NCBI GenBank assembly: GCA_009869945.1
Contig: WIXG01000004.1
Coordinates: forward strand, 310,001-374,000
Origin: Mesaphorura yosii
Lineage: Eukaryota > Arthropoda > Collembola > Poduromorpha > Tullbergiidae
Reading direction: 5' to 3'
Length of the DNA: 64,000 bases
Shown here: piece after piece, positions 26,201 through 36,419 of the stretch
Position numbering within the stretch: position 1 is the first letter of the stretch
Layout of the letters: each line of letters starts with the position of its first letter
Program-made: the position numbers and the translations under genes
The notes under the pieces: model-generated
Database searches by the model: none
The model's input: only the letters and a program-made list of their open reading frames with translations
Told to the model about the DNA's origin: nothing

Positions 26201-29200
26201 ACTCGAATACGAAACTGTATCAGATTTCTGTTCAGAGCCGAACCAATGTAGATAGGCTCGTATTATGTCAACGCTGACTGCTGACAGTCTTTCCCACAAT
26301 ATTTCGAACCACTCGAGCAGTGGAGCTGGTAGTAGTCTCCAAAACCGCAGTGTTCAACATCATCAAGAAGTTAAACCACCAATTTCCTTGTCGTATCGTG
26401 ACATAATGACGGCAATGACCATGAGAACATCTCCTACCTCAACAGCACCGAGTGCTGCCTCTGAGCACTTTGACCAGAATACCCTCATTAATTACGTCTA
26501 CTATTTTATCAAAAATTTCATTGGGTGAGCTAAGCTTTTCTATTTTATTTGATTATTACTTAATTTCATTCCACTGTGTAATACGAAGGACGTCTTCGTT
26601 GCTTCGTGGAAATGAGTGCCTTCAAACTCATTTACAGTAGATTGCTAAATCTCATCTTCGTTTAGCGTAGCTGTGGGACTTTCCTGCTTCCTGTCGTGTA
26701 ATCTGCATGCAAATTCACATCCTTTGTGTCTGCACTCTGCAACCATGAGCAATGGTCATGCCTTGAACTGCTATTTCGTCTTTCACTGGGTCTATTATTA
26801 GCGTACTTATACCTTGAACATTTCCTAGAACCGTTTACCTGAAACCTTACTCATTGGTGCTTTCGCTTCTATTGCAAAATGAACTACTTATTTAATGGGA
26901 AGGTTTAATTTTCATGCATTGCCACGATCTAATTGAATGAATGACTTTTATGCTGCTTTTATGTATCACGCCAGAATTGTTAATTAATTCTGTCACGAGT
27001 ATCGCAGTATTTGGAAAAGTTGTCTGAAATCGAAATGGATGAGTAATCGATTGAAGCTACGAAAGAATTTCGAATTACGTCATGCTTCATTGCTAAACTT
27101 TTCCCATTGTCTCCTTCACATAAAAAAAGTCATTCGAGAAAGAATATGTGTCGCAGTCGTAGTGTGCTTGTTCCATTTTGTGCCAGCCTTCGTCTTCAAT
27201 GTTGTCTTGTCTTGTGAATTTTTCCTACCGACAGTCCAAAGACAAGGCGAAAAATGCCACGCATAAAGACGCCAGAAGCCTTCAAATTATTTATGCTTAT
27301 TGCGATATTTATGTCCGCGCTGTTGATACGCGCAGCTTGAAATGACTTGGCGATGATCTAATGTGTATGTCCCCTGCTATGAATCATTCGTGTCGCATTT
27401 CTGGTGAGAAGTGAGAAAAGTTCACGCGTATGCATAAAATTTTGCATCATGAAATTTTTATAAAGTCCATAGTAATTTATATCTTTATTCTTTTGCGATT
27501 TCAGTGCATCTGGAACCAACACAGTCGCCATCGATAACAAGATCGAGCAAGCTATGGTAAGGTGACTTTTATGCTGTTTCTAGTTTACTTAATTAAAAAT
27601 CGAAAAATAGAACTTAATTCTCACGCGTATCATATAGCTTAGTGCAAAAGTAGACCCTGAACTGCATGTGGAAAGGCAAAAGACTCATTGGGAATCATAA
27701 CAAAAACAAAACATACATCATCTTCGTGCAGACTCATTACAGCCGACGTATTTACATTCAGCCAGCATCTCTTGGTCCTTAGTTTGGCTAAAAATACGCA
27801 GTTAATTAATGCAAAGTTTCTTTCCAACTTGTTTATGTTTACACGAAAAGAACAGACTGTTAAAAAGCAGTGCGGTGCAGGGCTCAAAAGTCAACTTGTC
27901 CACACTTGCCGTGCCGTGTATTGAGGTTATAAAAATGTCCCAGCGCCGGTTCAAGAATCAATGGGAGCCCATTGTGATACAATGTAGATAAATAAAGAAT
28001 TTATTGATGTTCTAAATTATCTGCTGGGCTGGGACTTCGGACTTTGCGAAAAGTGCTTTGTAATTCTTCCATGTTGTACAAATCTAGAAATCTGATAACG
28101 TGGAAAAGCAGAAAGCTCATGGCTCACATTCCCGTGTGCATCAAGTTACTCGTCATTACAATCATTAAGCAGACTAGACCGTGCTCGTTATATTGTTTAC
28201 ATTTCTTTCATACTGCATCGACATCGAAGCGGAAAATTCGGCACGTGTAAACTTGTAAACCATAACCGACAATTATTCACATTATTTCCTGCGATTGAAT
28301 CCCTTGTACTTTGCACCCATGAAGTTTTTGACAGAAAATTGAAACGGAAGGTTAAAGGAAACGTAAATTATTTTTTCCTGACTAGCTTATGCTGCAGTGG
28401 AAATACGATCTCCACGTGCTGTGATAATTGACAGCAGATGTATTAGCGATGCACACAGGCTCGGCTTCTCATACCCCTTGATGGCTACCATCCATAATCT
28501 GCATGTTAGCCGATCTGCTTTTGCAAACCAGACTGTCTGATGTAAACTAAACTATATTTAGAATTTGCAGATCACTGATTACTCCATGGGTTTCCCCTCC
28601 TGCGTAATTTGTTACCCAGAAGACGAGCGAGTTCGCACACACACAAACCATTCGTGTGGCAAAGCTTCATGATTCTGGGCCGAGGCCTCGTAACTTAACG
28701 TAAAATCTTTAATTTAATTGGGCAGTTAAACCATTTAAATGCTACTCATTCGCTTCGTTATTGCTCATGTTATTGGTAGTGAGTTGTTATCCAGCAATGA
28801 CCAGTTTCCTTGAACATAACACGTAAAAGTTTTGCAAGAAGTTGTGCTCAAGCTTCACGTATAAAGCCATCGCTGCGTAGTGATTGAATATTAGATTTAT
28901 TTTTAACGATACGCTGAAAAACAAGACATGATGTTGATAAATTTTTGGCAGGATGAGACTTTGCACTCTTGCGATGGTTTTCCAATAACACTTATATAAA
29001 CCAGGCATAAGTTTCGTGTAACAGAGGAATAGAGCGCTATAATACACCAAGCGAAGCATCTACAGTGTCAACTGGTTGTTTTTATAATTTTTCTACCAAT
29101 CTTGATGAAACAATTTGCACGGTTTGCTCTCGTACTCTGACGCATAGTTTCCCTCGTGTTTATTTTGGCAATAATTATTATCGCATATTTATAGCGATAA

Positions 29201-32200
29201 TTCTTTTTGATATACAAATTTCGAGATTTGAATCCACTATTTTTCGGATCTAACCGTAATTTAATTGAAGCAGAGCAAGATTAAATTCTAATTATAGCTC
29301 GCCCAAACATCAAAGACGTCATTTCCTACATTTCAAGGGTATTAACTAGATATGTATGACTTGTTTATGGCAAATTCGCGACTTCGCAATATTGCATAAA
29401 GCCGTACTTGAGCATTCAGTGCAGTTCCGAAAGCAGTGCAAAAGGCCGCTCTTCTTTCGGAAAGCCAGTGCTGCATTTTCACAAAATTCTCTCGCGGTCA
29501 GCCGTGTAAAGTTTCAAGGGATCGAATTCAAACATAAATACACGTTCACGTGTAACGAAGCTGAACTTCTGTTTACGACCTGTGAGCTCAATATCCCAGA
29601 AACAAATGCACCTTTGATCGAAGGCTTCGATGAACATAAATATTTTAACCATAGCGTTGAAAGGAGCCTGAGAAATAAATAGTCTCAGCGCGCAGTCAGT
29701 CTGTCTTTCTAGAACGGTAACATAGGCAAATGCGTTGTACATACTGCAGGGTCAAAGTTTTCATTTTTACACTTATTTTGAGCGACTAAGTGAAATGAAG
29801 CATCACCACAATTCGAAACTACGCATTTTGAATAAAAATAAGGCGGTCGCTTCTTAAGACGCTTGACATTGATGTGGACACGAGTATTACTTCACTAGCT
29901 TGATGGATGTGTAAAGACTTAATTCAATACGAAATATTTTCACTACGTGTTACACAAGCACAACACGCACTTTTAACATATAAGCGCCCATTGTTTCAAT
30001 TGAATGAGCTGTAAACGTCTATTGCAAAATCGCTGGAATGCGAAACGTAATTTGGTTTATAAGACGTTTGCGTTGGTAGCCTGTTGTGGCAGAATTCTTT
30101 ACGCCTGGAAAGTGAGAAAATGTCGATGATTCAGTCATCCAAGTATTTCATAGTCAGTCGTCTAACTCGAGGCTCGACACGCGTGAATGATAACGTTTAT
30201 AGCTTTTAGTTTCGTGAGAAAGTTTTCCAGACACCGTCTCATGAAATTTTGGCCATATGTCAAGCACGTGTGTTTTAATACAGCATGTACGAACATCTTG
30301 ACGATGACTCGATGAACACTGCGACTACGACACAACCCAGACAGGAAAACTCTTTCGCAAATTTTGAACCTTCTTAACACACGAAGTCCTTGACCTTGCA
30401 TTGCTTTTTATTTTTAGACAATTCTTTTCTCATCCTTTGAGCGTCGACTTTATGAGTAACAAAAAGCAGTGAGTCAAAAAGCCAGCACTAGCCAGAATTC
30501 GCAAATGAATGTGTAGGCGCACACTTTCGAGAGGTATGGTTCAATTCAGCTCGAGAATTTGTAAGGTGTGGATTGAAGTCACAAGATCAGTAGCTATTGT
30601 TGTAAATGATATTGTAAAGAGGGACTTTGAACTTTAATTAGGTTTAAAATTAAATTCCGTACACATTCAAACTCGCAGTTCGTTCTCTTCTAAAAATATC
30701 CTCGAATTAAGTCAAAGCCGAGGCTATTTTATGCTCGTCCATTGTAACTTCGTGTTCTGGCTCACGTAGTCGTCGCGCCTGGTGCATTACTATGTAAATT
30801 ATCCAGTTGTAACAGACGGTAATTAGAATTCGAATTCAGTGTTAAATTCCGAGGTGATTTTCCATGGCCAGGGTCGAGCCAGGGGAATGCCATTGAGTTT
30901 TACTCATACGCAATTGCTCTCATTCATTGACTGCTAATTTTGCAAGCGAATGCGAAGGTGCATTTTGTAAGAATGAATAAAATCTTACTTGCAAAAGTAT
31001 TTTTGTACAATTATTTATATTGACCATTGTAATGGTAATGTGAAAGTGGTCACCTGCCTTTCAAAGAAATTTGAGTCAGAGTAGAATCGCAGACAAATTT
31101 GAAGCTTTGGAGAGAAAAATTGCTGGGAACGTTGATCAGACTGAAAGGTTTGGCCACGCTAAAAATAGTGAAACTGCAACGAATTAAACGCAATCACGCG
31201 GTGCTGGACTGCCAAAAATAGCAAATTGTTCTCAGTCGCTTCAGCTCTGGGAAGTTTCGGTTCGGCTCAGTTCCAGGTGGGACTCGTCAATACTCGCTTG
31301 CTGATGAGAACGGAAAACAAGACGAACGAAAGCGAGTCTGGTTAGATTCCACTTCGTGACACATTTGCATTAATTTCCAATAAAATCAATGGCTAATAAA
31401 TTACGGCATCTACGCAGACGTAGGCTTAGTGGCTGACTTGCTGCCCGTCATCATAGAATAGAAAGACTTTACTTTGCGGCTGGACACTCGGACCGCCTGT
31501 CTGGGATTTTGAATTGCCAATTTTAAGCTGTTTTCATCTTTTTGTTTACCTTTATCTGAGAGAATATTTTTCATACGCAAGGTCACCTTCCCATAATCCA
31601 CTGCTATCTATGCAGTTCGTAATTTTGGGACTGTAGTTGACATTGTCGAGTGCAAAATGCGAAATGTACATTCGATCTGCTCCCACAAAGCCGAGATAAT
31701 ACGTGGACATCTATGATGGATGGATGTTGTGCTGCCGAAGTGTCTGGCACTGTTCCCAATTCGGACCTTGTTTGGTTCTTGTCAATATAACTGTGTTGTA
31801 AACACCAAACAAAAAATTACGGCTAAGTACCACAACACAACAGCAGCATTTGTTCAGGTACTCACACTGACACTCGTGTTTATGCGAAACCTTGAATTAA
31901 GTCATGGAAAATCTGCTGCGGCTCTGCCCAAAGCTTGCGAGTACGCGTACGTACGCGGAATTAATCCGTTGCTGTAAATGTGAACTACGAATTGCAGCAC
32001 ACTCTGCAAATCGCTGGTGCATATATGTTGCCTACTGGTACGAATTATTAGTCAGTTCCAATCTGAACCTGATCGAGTGTGGATGTGCAAACAGTAAACG
32101 GTAGCCAGTTCTATTGCAACTTGTCAAACTTGTCCTGCGTGGAAGTTGATTATTAGTCTATTTCAGTTCTTAACTTAAACTCGAGACCCGTGTCGACAAA

Positions 32201-33250
32201 TGGCAGTTTTCGACAGAATGCCAACTCAAATCTCTCCAAGTAACATTCCGCCGAGAGCAAGACGCGTGTCTTCATCAGCTCTGTACGAAGTGTGGAGGAA
32301 AGAGCGGAACGATGTGTGCCACATCTTTGTGCCCGATGAATATGTAAGCCTCATTAACATGTCAGACCAGATTATTAGTTAGGTAGTACAACTAATACGT
32401 GTAAAAGGCCTTGTCCTTCCGGTGGTCCTGATTGAGAGAAGGCCGTCGTATGCATTAGAATAGCAATCGCTGTGATTCCATAATTTCTAGGCAGGGTGAG
32501 TAAAAATTAATTTTCCATCAAAACACTATAGCTCCAGTATTTACTGCTAGTGATAGAATTGATAGAGAAGTTGAATTTCAGCGGTAGGGCTTGGTGACTT
32601 GTCGGGCACAGATCATTTGTGCTCTTGAATTTTAATTGTGATTTTCGCATACTGACAGAGGTCACATATACATTTGTACGCGACGTGACAAATGCACGAG
32701 TCAATGTGTCGCAGGATGCAATAGCTTTAAGGTTAAATTGCGTGATGAAGGACAATTTCAGATGACAGCTCTCAATGAGTCGGTACAAGTTCATCTAATT
32801 GATGCGCATGGAAAGCCCTTCTTGCTCTCAACAAATTAAGATCGCAAAATCGTACGCAGAGTAATGTTTCATGGGCAACTTATTTAAACCGCTTGTATTA
32901 TGATTTGACGTAAGCCATTCCACTTGGCACAAACTGGCATCAATCATGTAGCACGTAGTCGGGTCTAATTTGGCGTACGTTTAACTTCGATAATTATTGA
33001 TTGCCCTAATTGAAAACTAATTGGCGCATGTTTTGTGTTTCAACAGGACTTGGTCAAGAGCCACCTGATGTTTGCTGTTCGCGAAGAAGTTGAAGTATTA
33101 AAGGAGAAGATATCAGAACTAATGGAGAGAATTACACAATTGGAACACGAGAACACAATTCTGCGAGCTGGTGCATCGCAAGAGACACTCGCTATCCTCG
33201 CCGCTTCCAAACCACCCGCAAATTCCAATTGTGCAAACGCAAATTCCTAA
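8239..33250 (+). CDS. bun: Bunched, long (A-type) isoform; TSC22 domain protein
   Basis: Family role: long TSC22/Bunched isoforms promote growth and bind Madm/NRBP1; the TSC box and leucine zipper mediate dimerisation. Eleven coding exons keep phase: 8239-8401, 8545-8958, 10887-11501, 11794-12480, 12553-12827, 12976-13140, 13206-13298, 13378-13620, 13684-14036, 27505-27556, 33047-33250 (1087 aa). Exon 1 carries the long-isoform motif [12 protein letters not shown] and the acidic patch [15 protein letters not shown]. Exon 2 ends with the second conserved motif [18 protein letters not shown]. Exons 3-9 encode about 800 residues rich in Gln, Met, Ser and Pro, probably disordered. The last two exons hold the TSC box ([20 protein letters not shown]) and zipper. 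A 13.5-kb and a 5.5-kb intron separate the shared 3' exons from the Q-rich part. Poly(A) hexamers at 33816 and 34749. Confidence 0.92.
9135..10700 (-). CDS. Nested zinc-finger protein with possible GIY-YIG-like region
   Basis: This gene is antisense inside bunched intron 2. Six exons keep phase on the minus strand: 10700-10622, 10546-10446, 10349-9994, 9929-9832, 9764-9490, 9404-9135 (392 aa). The fourth intron (9831-9765) has a weak donor and was chosen to move into the clearly coding frame of exon 5. Seen directly: CxxC pairs around residues 82-103 and a good C2H2 finger (C155-x4-C160-x12-H173-x3-H177). Exons 5-6 contain [10 protein letters not shown], then [10 protein letters not shown], then LKEEAYYQ, and end in a basic region. 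The order YFVV ... YYVG ... Arg ... H ... EEA resembles a GIY-YIG nuclease core (GIY-like 213-216, YVG 244-246, Arg 252, Glu 298/299). This is a motif-level inference and the family is not confirmed. It could instead be a zinc-finger gene of unknown fold. Confidence 0.6.
11200..13630 (+). repeat. CAG/CAA-rich coding region of bunched
   Basis: Within bunched exons 3-8, glutamine codons (CAG and CAA mixed) are interspersed with Met, Pro, Ser and Asn, giving long Q-rich protein segments. The mixed codon use and split into separate exons argue for a maintained low-complexity protein region rather than a recent pure microsatellite expansion. Confidence 0.7.
15394..15415. repeat. Perfect inverted repeat, 10-bp arms, 2-bp spacer
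   Basis: GTCTAGTTTC at 15394-15403 and GAAACTAGAC at 15406-15415 are exact reverse complements around CA. It lies in the large bunched intron and has no obvious function. It could be a dimeric protein site or a chance palindrome. Confidence 0.7.
20658..20717. repeat. Hairpin-forming inverted repeat in bunched intron
   Basis: The right arm CAGCAGAAGGATGCACC (20701-20717) is the reverse complement of the left arm (20658-20678), apart from a 4-base TTCC/CTTC duplication in the left arm. The loop is about 22 bases. The size suits a pre-miRNA-like stem or a small foldback element. No flanking target-site duplication is evident. Confidence 0.65.
22201..22216. repeat. 16-bp perfect palindrome
   Basis: GCGAAATGCATTTCGC is fully self-complementary. 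It lies in the large bunched intron. Its function is unknown and it may be coincidental. Confidence 0.6.
24422..24442. repeat. Inverted repeat, 9-bp arms, 3-bp spacer
   Basis: CGCTGGGTG (24422-24430) and CACCCAGCG (24434-24442) flank TAC. The arms are GC-rich in otherwise AT-rich intron sequence. Function unknown. Confidence 0.6.
25906..26041 (+). promoter_or_regulatory. Candidate internal promoter and 5' UTR exon of short bunched isoform
   Basis: A TATA-like GATAAAAG lies at 25906. Arthropod initiator-like TCAGT/TCAGA motifs follow at 25920-25940. A strong donor (ACT|GTAAGTATT) lies after 26041 and the matching acceptor (TTCTGTTCAG) ends at 26235, just before the short-isoform ATG. The layout suggests a separate promoter with a non-coding first exon. 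The exact TSS is not determined. Confidence 0.4.
26246..26251 (+). promoter_or_regulatory. Start-stop upstream element (ATG-TAG)
   Basis: An ATG followed directly by TAG lies 13 bases before the short-isoform initiator. Such minimal upstream ORFs stall ribosomes and lower translation in known cases. Here the effect is inferred from position only. Confidence 0.45.
26265..33250 (+). CDS. bun: Bunched, short isoform 1 (TSC22/GILZ-like)
   Basis: Exons 26265-26524, 27505-27556 and 33047-33250 join in phase (171 aa). The isoform-specific exon gives [20 protein letters not shown]..., then [20 protein letters not shown], and ends in a hydrophobic/aromatic stretch ([12 protein letters not shown]) that runs into the shared TSC box. 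Short TSC22 isoforms in other animals also have a specific N-terminal exon spliced directly to this box. The donor TTGG|GTGAGC gives the same phase as the exon before it in the long isoform, so both can use exon 27505. An ATG-TAG element precedes the start. Confidence 0.8.
27557..32199. other. Last bunched intron, 5' part
   Basis: This is part of the 5.5-kb intron between the TSC-box exon and the zipper exon. I see no coding exon with family character. Open frames such as 29356-29682 (plus) or 28787-29059 (minus) have random-looking composition. Confidence 0.4.
32200..33250 (+). CDS. bun: Bunched, candidate short isoform 2 (alternative first exon)
   Basis: The exon 32200-32343 starts with an ATG in a fair context (GACAAATGG), has an in-frame TAA 24 bases upstream, and ends at a donor GAATAT|GTAAGC. 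Its 48 codons end in phase 0, the phase needed to splice to 33047-33250, giving a 115-aa protein. The specific part contains [20 protein letters not shown] and VPDEY and then joins [20 protein letters not shown]. This form would keep the leucine zipper but lose the [13 protein letters not shown] half of the TSC box. It is supported only by reading frame, phase and position. Confidence 0.5.
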
Positions 33251-33815
33251 CATGTGCATGCGTGGATGTTCGCATTTTTCGCCGTTGAAGCCATCGCGTG
33301 TGATCATGGACGCCTTTTCGACATAAACCCAGAAATATTTTCCTTCCTATCAGCATACTTTGTCATAACTTTTTAACTGCACATTAACTTTACAAGCTGA
33401 AAGCGTAAAACATGTGTAGAAATAGTATTCAAGCAAAAGTAGGATGTTGTAAACTTGTTCTAATTAATTTTAGCCTTATGCATTGAGTATAAGTTGCCGT
33501 TTGTACTACTTTGGCTTAACTTATTAGCAGTTTTGTAAGTAGCGATGTCGCATTGCATTGCTGACTCGACTCTGCCAATCTCAATCTTTCCTTATGCTGA
33601 TTTGCTGATGGGTGTCGGAATTGAAGAAGCGAAACGTTGGCCATTAATCAAATTGCAAATTCAAAGCCCGCTTTGCATTGCTTGCAAGTTATACCTCGCA
33701 TTGTGTTAAAATTGCACAACAAACCGTTGAAGATTAGGAAATAAGGCCCCGTTGTTGCTGCCCGTGAAATGAAGCCGAGTTGTGCGCATTTTGAGAGACT
33801 TTGGAAAGTGCTTAG

Positions 33816-33826
33816 AATAAAATAAA
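33816..33826 (+). promoter_or_regulatory. Poly(A) signals of bunched (proximal)
   Basis: Two overlapping AATAAA hexamers (AATAAAATAAA) lie about 570 bases after the shared stop codon. A further AATAAA at 34749 could give a longer 3' UTR. Confidence 0.5.
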
Positions 33827-33899
33827 TGTTTTTGCAATACGAAAATGGAAAGAGTTGAATTTATAAATATTTTGTACATAAATTAGATTAAGTTCGTGC

Positions 33900-36419
33900 T
33901 AGGATAAGTTGAGTATGCTTGCGAATATTGCTGAGCTAACGCTAACCATTGTAATTATAATTATTCTATCTGTGATCTGATTTCAAGCACAATACTGGCT
34001 GTAGGTTTCGTTCCAGAAAAAATGAAAACTATAATCATTTAAGTTAAAACAAAGATTTTAGCCATTTTAGTTTATTCTCAGTGCACATTTTAATTGTACT
34101 TTTAGGGAGCTTAAGAATGAATCTGGAAAGTAGCGAACGTTTGTGAAAATGCGTAAAAGGCCGCATTTTGTACTTTTAGAAATATTTTTGATTTTGGAGT
34201 TTTAAATTCGGCCGCCTTTGTACAATATTGTGATGACTTGATTTATTTAAGGAGTATGCCATACCTTTTAAGATTGTCTGCGACCAACTGATAATTAACA
34301 GTTGTGCGATCATTTAGTCAAAACTTCAATCTGATGAGCTATTTACATCCAGAGATCTGAATAATTTATGATTCATGTATTCTACAATTTGTATTTATGC
34401 CCTCAAAATATAACGAGACATTTCGGTTGCAATTCAGAGCCCCTCCTCTTGATTTGCATTTTGCGTTACGATGATGAGAAGTTGTGATTATAAGATAATC
34501 TTGTAAATTCAAATCATTGTCTGCAGTGGAGTGTTTGCAGGATGAATGTTCATAATTACGAAATATTTTCAGCGTGGACTGAAACAAGGCTAAATGTGGA
34601 ATACGAATAATCATAATTATTTATGTCCGCTATTTTTAACAGAAGACTGCTTTTAACTGTAAGCTCGGCGAGGATGAAGTGAAAAGACACAAGTCATTAC
34701 TATAATATAACTTATCATTGCTATGTGAATACAATGGACTACTGATCGAATAAAGTCCTTTGGAATAAAGGTGTGCAAATCTCAACTTTACTTCTTGTTT
34801 CTGGTTTATCCATTTATTTATCATTTCGCATTTGGCAATGCGATCAAATCCTCCATGATCATAATACTTCCTTCGCTGCGCTCACCTTTCAGAAATTAAA
34901 TCATACTTGTGCGACATTTTCAAAATATTCATAGCGTCCAAGGAAAATTAATTTTGTGCTGTTAGAAATCTAATGGATGAGTAGAAAATAATTGGGCGTT
35001 CGGTGCGCATACAACCATTATCCATAAATCCTTATAAGTGATAACTTGTAATTGTCTTGTGCATGAAATCTTCCTTGAGATCGCACAATAGCTCAGAACG
35101 TCAAAGCATGCCGGACGACGGTATGCAGATGACCAGGCCATGCCATACGTACATTATCATACTTCACACGTTGAGTGAGCGCAGTTGGCGTTTGCGCGAG
35201 ACGTAAAAACGCATTGATGCAGATGCACTGCATTGTTGACAATTACCAGAGTGGAAATTCCACATTGTTGCTTAAGCAGGGTCGTCCCGTCGTGCGTACT
35301 CGAGTTTGCGTTCCACTCGCGTACTAGTATGAGTTAAAGTTGTTAAAGGTTCTTCTGACGTTACCTCACAGCAGCGGTAGCAGTACCGTATCCTCATCAG
35401 CAGAGGTGATCTTCATCTAAAAGCAATTTACTTTCATTTTCACATCCTTAAGAAATGCCCAGCCATTCATTCATCGCTCTTTGACTAATGGCCTAATAAC
35501 CAACCACTGCAGCACGGTACGGTGTTTTGACTCTGGCTGAAGGAAGTCCAAGTTTGTCTCGCGTGGCCAGGCGAAGGCGAAGATGTAACAGGCACAGGTA
35601 CAAGGCATCAACAGCACCTGAAGATGCAACAATGAGTGCCTTCCCCGTCTGCGTCTTGAGAAATATTTTGACACATTTGTTGCTTAAGAACGTGAGTCGG
35701 GATGGAACCCTTGACGAGTGAACAGTGAAATCATGTTATCTTTGTCTCCGTGTTCACTGACTGACTGACATAAAATTCAAAGTGCATTAGACTGAATCAA
35801 TTCAATTTTCATTACTCTTCGAAGTGTGAACGACCACCTTCGTTTGTTTGTACTCAGCACCGGTAGGATATTCGCCTCGTAAGTGAAATTGAACTTGATT
35901 CTGCGTAGTAGTAGTGATCTCTCAGTAGTCAGTAGTGATTTGGGTGACGACAGAGTGCCACGGGTCCGCAAGAGCCAGAAAATCATAGCAGAAGCAGAAA
36001 CTGGAGTTTTAATGATGTACTTAGGCCAGATTGAAAGTGATCCCTGTGAATGCAGACAATAACAACTTTAAGTGAAGTACTATGATCTGTTTGCGGACAA
36101 CCTCCATCAGTTACCTTTAGTTCTAAGTAAATTGCACCGCGTCCCGATCTTCTGTCTCAGTATACCTTGGTCTGTGATTTGGAAATCTGAACTTGAACCT
36201 GACACGACACTGTTTGAAATAGCTCAGCTCAAAGCTCGCCCTTGTCAAGATTCGGGATCCAAAGCACAATGATAGTTCCAAGCTGGAGCTTGAAAAATTG
36301 AGACAAAACGAATTACAACGGGTTGACAAGAATTTCTCAGTGCTTGTAAGCTGAGTGAGACGAAGACAATGCGAGAGAAAATCTAGTGAATTAAGCCTGT
36401 TGGAATGTTAATTCGAAAG
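33900..36419. other. Intergenic or 3' UTR stretch between bunched and protease
   Basis: AT-rich sequence that may include an extended bunched 3' UTR up to the AATAAA at 34749. Beyond it I see no coding exon with family character. The right end should carry the promoter of the protease gene, but no clear TATA box was found. Confidence 0.4.
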
